A DNA stretch of 64,000 nucleotides, taken from Echinarachnius parma (lineage: Eukaryota; Echinodermata; Echinoidea; Clypeasteroida; Echinarachniidae). Below are positions 61,553-64,000 of this stretch, piece by piece. Positions within the stretch are counted from its first letter, which is position 1. The number at the start of each line of letters is the position of its first letter. Location of the stretch: assembly GCA_037951105.1 (NCBI GenBank), contig JBAMJV010005544.1, positions 38,501 to 102,500 on the forward strand, read 5' to 3'. The position numbers were made by a program, and so were the translations under genes. Under the pieces are notes generated by a model that searched no databases, was not told the DNA's origin, and was given only the letters and a program-made list of their open reading frames with translations.

Positions 61553-63621
61553 ATTATTATTACTATTATTATCGTTATTAGTATTATTATTATCATCATC
61601 ATTAATATAATTGTTAAATTATCATTGCTATTAAGTAGAGAAGAAGCGAACAAATAATTCAGGTGAAATCATATTTAAGAAAATACTATATTAGGAGCAT
61701 CACTGCTGTTTTCGGGGTTGAAGACGCACCTTACTACATTATAATACAATGAATAGAAAAAAGAAAAGAAAATCATTTGGGTGAAATGAAATTGACCGAC
61801 AATTCATGAAGCATCACCAAATATAATTGCTGTAAGCTTTGAAGTGATGAGTTATAATTATTGTATTTATCATATTATATAGAAAGGGGGAAAATAAGAG
61901 CAAATGTGTCATCACGAGAGATATAGCGGAAGGGGGGGGGGGGGTTGAAGTATTAAGTGCTTACCATGTTTTAAACATGACACGATCATTTATTGATAGA
62001 AACGGAATTGCGTTCGTCAAACGTTTCACAGGTCCGTTATTGGCGGATAGGATTTATGATAATAAGTGTTATCGGTGAGTAGATCTCAAACATTATCGAC
62101 TTGCGGTAAGCTCTAACCTTGTTATACAACCTTGGCGAAAGGAAATGGGACTAAAGGGATTTGAATAACATGGATATCGCTACCTTGTCAGCTGATAATG
62201 TTACACATGAAACTATTTTTAATTAAAAATGAGATAATGTGGATATCGAACTTTTCACAAACGAAGCCATGTTTGATATCATTCAGTGATTAGATCACAG
62301 TTCTTTAATATCGAGACCCGGTTAGCTCTAATCTCGTTATAAAACGTTGGTGAAAGGAAATGTGACCAAAGGGACCTTGAATAACACAGATATCGCTACA
62401 TTGTCAGCTGATATGTTACACATGAAACTAGCGTATTAATAGATGAGATAATGTGGATATCGAACTGTTCACAAACGAAGCCATGGTTGATATCAGTGGT
62501 TAGATCACCATCTTATCCAGTCCCGGTTTGCTATAATCTCGTTTAAAAACTTTGGCGAAATTAAATGGGACCCAAGAGACCTTGAATATTAATACAAACA
62601 CAGATATCGCTACGCTATCAGCTGATGTGTTACACATGACTGATAAATGTGGACATGAAACTGCTCACACAACCTTCATTAGCAGAAAAGCTATATTGTT
62701 TGATATCAGTGGTTCGAGCACAATCTTATCGAGTCCCGAAAAGCTCTAACCTCGTTATAATACCTTGGCGAAACGAAATTGGACCAAAGGGACCTTGAAT
62801 AACACAGATATCGCTACGCTGTCAGCTGATATGTTACACATGAAACTATTTTATTAATAGATGTAACAAATGTGAACATGTATCTGTTCACAGAACCGTT
62901 ATTATCGTTAAATATATTAATGTTTGATATCAGTGGTTAGATCACAATCTTATTGAGTCCTGGAAGGCTCTAAACCCGTCATTAAAACAAAAATTGGCGA
63001 AAGGAAATGGAACCAAATAGACTTTGGTCACCTTGCACATCAGTGATATCACGATGTTTTATTTTTTTCCTCCAAATCCTAATCTTATTTGTCAATCTTA
63101 TTCAAACAGAGTATAAAGAGTAAGAGTAGAGAGTAAGTAATTGACTGTATGATCAAAGGAAATTACAGATGGTGTGAGAGAGGTAGTTTTAATATCGATA
63201 GACATAATAGATGACAATTATGATTACTGGTTAACGCAATTCTATGACAATACCGGTTTTTGTTCCTAATATGCTTAGAAAATTAAATTGGCGACGCGGT
63301 CACTTTGATTTAATGATTAGTTCAGGAAAGTGGAGTCGTTCAATGCATTTCTACAATTATTGTATTCGGTTAGTTTGACCTCTCTTTCTCAATTTAACAT
63401 CTCATTCAGTATTTCATTATTTTCTCTTGTTCTTTTTTGTGTTGGCAGATTGCTTTGTGGAAGTTTGCATCGCCGATTTCATCAACTGCGCCAAGAAGTG
63501 CTTGTTCTACGAAAATGGAAGGAGCTGCCTGCCCTCATGTCGCCGCCAGAGGACGCTGTGCAGCGTTCAGTGCTTCAAACGATACGACATTGATGTCAAC
63601 GACATTCCCTCTGTTCACTGA
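40152..63621 (+). CDS. Secreted cysteine-rich peptide precursor, five coding exons
   Basis: Coding exons are 40152-40218, 56270-56320, 58713-58745, 61291-61338 and 63449-63621. Every donor reads GTAAGT, each acceptor follows a pyrimidine-rich tract, and all four junctions are phase 1. The joined frame is 372 bases, 123 residues plus stop. Residues 1-22 are a hydrophobic signal peptide, about 23-66 an Asp/Glu-rich propeptide with Lys-Arg at 38-39, and 68-108 a domain with eight cysteines (68, 73, 80, 84, 93, 97, 104, 108) spaced x4, x6, x3, x8, x3, x6, x3. Lys-Arg at 110-111 precedes a short acidic tail. This architecture is typical of processed, disulfide-rich secreted peptides. I do not recognise the family, so a defence peptide, venom-type peptide, pheromone or hormone all remain possible. 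The splice structure is strong; the function is unassigned. Confidence 0.75.
40352..40549. mobile_element. Hairpin element just downstream of the signal-peptide exon
   Basis: GCATACGCTGCGCTTTTTCTG and TGTGCTCTAAATCC on the left pair with GGATTTAGAGCGCATGCAGA and AAAATGCG on the right. It lies about 135 bases after the donor site. Confidence 0.45.
41236..41682. mobile_element. TTTAAAGG-ended element
   Basis: The left end CTTTAAAGGGGACCACCAGG pairs with TGGGTGGTGGTACCCTTTAA on the right. The right part matches the left part of the element at 12890 in reverse. Confidence 0.5.
41945..42165. repeat. CACAGTGTG palindromic cluster, second site
   Basis: Repeated CACAGTGTG, CACACTGTG, ACAATGTG and TTCACAGTGTG motifs in both orientations, as at 813-1190 but without the GATGCCGATAC segment. 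It lies in the long second intron of the peptide gene. Confidence 0.65.
42230..42321. mobile_element. Right-half fragment of a CACAAAGATC-family MITE
   Basis: CCAAGGCTACAAATGGCTTT, then AGAGTTAAGTTCAACTTAAG and TTGTGAAACACCCTCC, match the right half of the copy at 60417. The left half is missing. It abuts the element at 42326. Confidence 0.6.
42326..42488. mobile_element. Hairpin MITE, AATTATTGTAAGTGTCCAAT family, copy 1
   Basis: GTAGCCCATTTCATAAAAC pairs with TTTATTAATGAAATGGGCTAC, with AAGTGTCCAATTATTGTAAC/TTACAATAATTGGACATT inside. A second copy is at 55909. Confidence 0.75.
42615..43500 (+). repeat. Duplicated segments around a GGTGGTGTCAC-ended insert
   Basis: TTCAATATGGAAATGTAAAT near 42620 recurs as TTCAATATGTAAATGTAAGC near 43425, and GCTAACGTCCCC occurs near 42770 and 43323. 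Between them, GGTGGTGTCAC and GTGACACCACC form inverted ends around units carrying TTTCAAGTACA and GCGAACATCGTCATG. Confidence 0.5.
43862..44183. mobile_element. hAT-like MITE with 8-bp target duplication
   Basis: ATATCAGG occurs at 43862-43869 and 44176-44183, directly flanking ends CATAGGCGTACCCAGG and CCTTGGGTACGCCACTG. An 8-bp duplication and CA...TG ends are typical of hAT elements. The interior has C and G runs and no transposase. Confidence 0.7.
44277..44345 (+). repeat. Weak tRNA/SINE-like fragment
   Basis: GTGTTCGATTTCCGGCGATG is reminiscent of the B box and arm of a tRNA-derived SINE. No convincing A box or full cloverleaf is present, so this is at most a decayed remnant. Confidence 0.2.
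44436..44630 (+). repeat. Dispersed repeat with hammerhead-like core, copy 1
   Basis: It shares AGTGTTGCAG, GCGCACGAAACGTCGTGATC and CGAGACAAACGAATATCA with 46917-47115. A CGAAACGTC box following a CTGANGA-like box and a short stem is the layout of hammerhead ribozymes in Penelope-like elements; here the first box is decayed (TTGACAA). Confidence 0.5.
44892..45126. mobile_element. Possible hAT-like relative with poly-G
   Basis: TTGGCGTAGCTAGGG on the left and CCTATACGCCACTGA on the right resemble the ends of the 43870 element. A 21-base G run lies at 45052-45072. No clear target duplication is visible. Confidence 0.4.
45919..46128 (+). CDS. Small signal-peptide-like ORF inside a dispersed repeat, copy 2
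   Basis: A 69-residue frame is homologous to the one at 13031-13219 and shares NITPTQISALEE and FTRTL. It lies 16 kb from the signal-peptide exon of the main gene, inside its second intron and on the same strand. The surrounding repeat begins TTTAAAGGGCAATGCAACTC. No splice sites or poly(A) signal clearly belong to it. It is either part of a mobile element or a small secreted peptide gene spread by one. Confidence 0.25.
   Translation: MQLKNRVYPTLYIVICLFIICNITPTQISALEEMCENSMGYIPLFTRTLDAAIIRFVRLRSMICTNAFQ
46917..47115 (+). repeat. Dispersed repeat with hammerhead-like core, copy 2
   Basis: As copy 1, with the first box reading CTCACGA. Upstream are GGCCAATCAGG and GGGTATAAATACCC, a CCAAT-TATA pair that could be an element's own promoter. 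No protein frame is attached. Confidence 0.5.
47724..47880. mobile_element. Near-perfect hairpin with GATCCAC arms
   Basis: TGGATCGGTAAGAATTGGAT pairs with ATCCAATTCTTACCGATCCA. An inner palindrome (AACTTTGGAATGG/CCATTCCAAAGTT) surrounds CCCACGAGCGTAGCGAGTGG. The right flank (CACGAAATATGCCTGTGCAG) recurs at 48222. Confidence 0.7.
47945..48052 (+). repeat. Five 22-bp tandem repeats
   Basis: Units of TAAATTTACCGACGCATGCC and close variants repeat directly, without spacers. An AT-rich T-run stretch follows to 48215. Confidence 0.8.
48384..48873. mobile_element. Long inverted repeat, about 230-bp arms
   Basis: GGCCCGAATTCTCATCAGTG is complementary to CACTGATGAAAATTCGGGCC. Arms stay similar through CTAAAAAGACAAAGACTACC and CCAGTCAATCC to the centre near 48610. 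No transposase frame was found. Confidence 0.75.
49358..49530 (+). repeat. Two tandem units of about 88 bp
   Basis: CTCGATTTACCCCAAATCTT, then CAATCACTTCTTTTCGCAAG, is followed by CTCGATTTACCCCACATCTT, then CAATCACTTCTTTTCTCAAG. The TTTGCCCTTTA leader is shared too. Confidence 0.8.
49619..49856. mobile_element. AAGGCGCTAAATCC-family MITE, copy a
   Basis: CTTAGTTTCAAAAGGCGCTA pairs with TATAGCGCCTTTTGGAATTA. Related copies are at 50559, 54574 and 60885. Confidence 0.65.
50089..50323. mobile_element. MITE, GGCCCGGTCACAT family, copy 1
   Basis: TAAGGCCCGGTCACATATCA and GCGTAAACGGA pair with TCCGTTTACGC and GAGATGTGACCGGGCCTTTA. The flanking TAA/TTA may be a 3-bp target duplication or part of the ends. 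Confidence 0.75.
50559..50690. mobile_element. AAGGCGCTAAATCC-family MITE, copy b, short
   Basis: AGCTTAATTCCAAAAGGCAA on the left; TTAGTGCCATTTGGATTTAA and GCTCT on the right. About half the usual length, so internally deleted. Confidence 0.6.
51044..51295. mobile_element. MITE with GGCCTATAGTCACACTATAG end
   Basis: CTATAGCGTATCTCCTTCCG pairs with a right arm reading AACAAGATACGCTATAGTTG and ending ACTAGGCC. It abuts the next element at a TTAA. Confidence 0.65.
51293..51522. mobile_element. MITE with CCGACTCGACCCGATCCGAC arms
   Basis: The left arm CCGACTCGACCCGATCCGAC, then TGGTTTTCAG, pairs with CTGAAAACCA, then GTCGGATCGGGTCGAGTCGG. A truncated second copy is at 53284-53425. Confidence 0.7.
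52043..52284. mobile_element. MITE, GGCCCGGTCACAT family, copy 2
   Basis: AGCCCGGTCACATATCAACG pairs with CGTTGATATCTGACCGGGCC. It occupies the landing site that in the neighbouring duplicate holds two other elements. Confidence 0.75.
53152..53285. mobile_element. GATCCGA-family MITE, second copy
   Basis: CACCGCACATTACACGATCC pairs imperfectly with GGATCGCGTTGGATGCGGTG. A relative is at 1353-1504. It is immediately followed by the truncated element at 53284. Confidence 0.6.
53284..53485. mobile_element. Two truncated elements joined
   Basis: 53284-53425 matches the left two-thirds of the 51293 element (GAGCCGACTCGACCCGATCC, CATTCAAGGCCGATTCAACA). 53426-53485 matches the right end of the TTAAAGGGATCTA family (GTTACTAGATCCCTTTAA). 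The junction suggests deletion or nested insertion. Confidence 0.55.
54240..54455. mobile_element. G+C-rich element, CAGGCGGAAT family, copy 3
   Basis: AACCAGGCGGAATATGCGTA and TAACATGGCGCC match copies at 30806 and 38170. A frame on the minus strand crosses it but shows no domain. Confidence 0.45.
54574..54819. mobile_element. AAGGCGCTAAATCC-family MITE, copy c
   Basis: GAAGATCTTAGTTCCAAAAG pairs with CTTTAGGAACTAAGCTCTTC, with GCGCTAAATCCACTTT/AAAGTGGATTTAGCGC inside. Confidence 0.75.
55909..56066. mobile_element. Hairpin MITE, same family, copy 2
   Basis: TGCCCCATGTCATAAAACAC pairs with GTGTTTTATGAAACGGGGCA. It ends about 200 bases before coding exon 2, between the long intron and its acceptor. 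Confidence 0.75.
56270..56320 (+). CDS. Coding exon 2: propeptide with dibasic site
   Basis: The exon is 51 bases with phase 1 at both ends. It follows a long T/C tract ending CCATAG, and the donor is GGC/GTAAGT. It encodes about 17 residues, including one cysteine (precursor residue 24), several Asp/Gln, and PAKR at its end. The Lys-Arg is a likely proprotein-convertase site. A second AG seven bases downstream (TTTGCAG) would give a 44-base exon that breaks the frame and runs into TAG in the next exon, so the first AG is preferred. Confidence 0.7.
58265..58445. repeat. G+C-rich palindromic segment in the third intron
   Basis: GATCTGTAGATACAGATC is a palindrome, followed by GCGCACGCAAACCCCGCCGC and CTAAGCGGCGGCGCATGG, which can pair in part. 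It lies between coding exons 2 and 3 and is probably a decayed element. Confidence 0.35.
58713..58745 (+). CDS. Coding exon 3: 33-base propeptide microexon
   Basis: The acceptor is TTCTCCTTCAAACAG and the donor TTG/GTAAGT, both phase 1. It encodes eleven residues rich in charge (FWVDKKDHSV after the split Leu codon). Only the phase-1 frame is open, because read in phase 0 it meets TAG at codon 4. That fits the choice of acceptor in the previous exon. Because its length is divisible by three, it could be skipped without a frameshift. Confidence 0.65.
60357..60408. mobile_element. Right-end fragment of a CACAAAGATC-family MITE
   Basis: AAGTCCAACCTGAATTTAAG, then TTCAACTTACAATCTTTGAG and AAACAACCCC, match the right end of the intact element that follows at 60417. 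Confidence 0.6.
60417..60732. mobile_element. CACAAAGATC-family MITE, best-preserved copy
   Basis: GGGGGTGTTTCACAAAGATC pairs with GATCTTTGTGAAACACCCCC, and TAACTCTAAGTTGGACTTA pairs with TAAGTCCAACTCAGAGTTA. It lies in the intron between coding exons 3 and 4. Confidence 0.8.
60885..61142. mobile_element. AAGGCGCTAAATCC-family MITE, copy d
   Basis: GAAGAGCTTATTTCCAAAAG pairs with CTTTTGGAAATAAAGCTTTTC. It lies in the intron only about 150 bases upstream of coding exon 4. Confidence 0.75.
61291..61338 (+). CDS. Coding exon 4: acidic propeptide microexon
   Basis: The exon is 48 bases and phase 1 at both ends. A textbook pyrimidine tract (CTTTCTTTTTTGTCCAG) precedes it and the donor is CTAG/GTAAGT. 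It encodes 16 residues with six Asp/Glu (DPDIF, ATDAEEIL), an acidic segment directly before the cationic cysteine domain. Acidic propeptides preceding cationic mature peptides are common in antimicrobial and toxin-like precursors; that is a family-level analogy, not an assignment. Confidence 0.72.
   Translation: MPTYSRLEPPTQKRF
61497..61620 (+). repeat. ATT trinucleotide microsatellite
   Basis: A run of ATTATT units with scattered changes, in the last intron about 160 bases after coding exon 4. It creates an Ile-rich frame that is not a gene. Confidence 0.9.
62020..63040 (+). repeat. Five-unit tandem array, about 215 bp per unit
   Basis: TTGGCGAAAGGAAATGGGAC or a variant occurs near 62132, 62348, 62552, 62765 and 62994. 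Other shared motifs are GATATCGCTAC, TGTCAGCTGAT, TTACACATGAAACTA and TGATATCAGTGGTTAGATCA. It ends about 400 bases before the terminal coding exon. Confidence 0.8.
63449..63621 (+). CDS. Terminal coding exon: eight-cysteine mature domain
   Basis: After the acceptor TTGTGTTGGCAG, the phase-1 frame is open for 57 codons to TGA at 63619-63621. The exon is clearly richer in G+C than its flanks and has eight cysteine codons, with motifs CAKKC, CLPSC and CSVQC separated by x8 and x6, and an upstream C-x4-C. Basic residues cluster in RRQR and KR. The regular C-x3-C pairs suggest disulfide-tied helices, although other folds are possible. The last 12 residues after Lys-Arg are acidic and cysteine-free and may be trimmed. 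Confidence 0.85.
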
Positions 63622-63819
63622 AAATAATACAAACTTAACCCCCCCCAAAAAACAATAAAAACATGTAAATCCCGAACCAAAAACGTCATAATCATGTAAA
63701 ACGAAAAAGAAAAGAAATACATTATTTGATTATTTTGTAATCTCGTGTGCATAGCAGATTAAAATAAAAGTGACGTCAAACACTTCTCATAAAAATAAGA
63801 ATGTTTTTATTAAAATAAA
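63622..63819 (+). terminator. 3' untranslated region with three poly(A) signals
   Basis: AATAAA occurs at 63654-63659, 63763-63768 and 63814-63819, the first 33 bases after the stop codon. Which signal is used cannot be told. A CRE-like TGACGTCA lies just after the second. Downstream to the end of the window is AT-rich with no further feature. Confidence 0.6.
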
Positions 63820-64000
63820 TACCAAATTCAAAACAAGGTTTCAGCATGCATTTTCTAAAGAAATTTGTGTGCATTGAGAACAAAATAGCACAAAAGTATT
63901 TTTGATTCGCAAACACTATATTAACATTATTTTATGACTATTTCATATTTTAAGTACTGTTGATCCTTAAACACTATTTTAATGCCTAAATTTAAGTAAA

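Noticed and set aside
61403..61657. Isoleucine-rich frame in the last intron
   Set aside because: It is a translation of the ATT microsatellite.

Overview
This window looks like AT-rich, repeat-crowded genomic DNA from an animal, most likely a marine invertebrate. An echinoderm is my best guess, but only from the style of the repeats (short terminal-inverted-repeat elements, poly-G tracts, CACAGTGTG clusters); no conserved gene fixes the taxon. Nothing looks bacterial or viral. There is no intact transposase, reverse transcriptase, rRNA or tRNA. Most open frames are chance frames in AT-rich or low-complexity DNA.

The one well-supported gene lies on the + strand across the right-hand third. 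Five coding exons (40152-40218, 56270-56320, 58713-58745, 61291-61338, 63449-63621) have good splice sites, all joined in phase 1. Together they give a 372-base reading frame for a 123-residue secreted precursor: signal peptide, acidic propeptide with a dibasic Lys-Arg site, then a compact domain with eight cysteines, mostly spaced C-x3-C. Poly(A) signals follow the stop. I do not recognise the family. An antimicrobial or defence peptide, venom-like peptide, pheromone or hormone would all fit. A plausible 5' non-coding exon with a CRE, a CCAAT box, an NRF-1-like site and a TATA box lies at 16885-17475; it is linked to the gene only by inference.

Layout: 1-16.8 kb holds poly-G tracts, tandem duplications and TIR/hairpin elements. 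16.9-17.5 kb is the promoter-like island. 17.5-40.15 kb would be the first intron if the island belongs to the gene; it is largely featureless and AT-rich, with scattered repeats, microsatellites and one small ORF at 35996. 40.15-63.6 kb is the gene body. Its 16-kb second intron holds a dense cluster of short mobile elements (41-55 kb), and the last intron holds an ATT microsatellite and a tandem array of about 215-bp units. 63.6-64.0 kb is the 3' untranslated region and downstream flank.

Several repeats inform on genome dynamics: a tandem duplication split by one short element in only one copy, a duplicated landing site carrying different elements in each copy, a hAT-like element with an 8-bp target duplication, and two copies of a repeat with a decayed hammerhead-like core.
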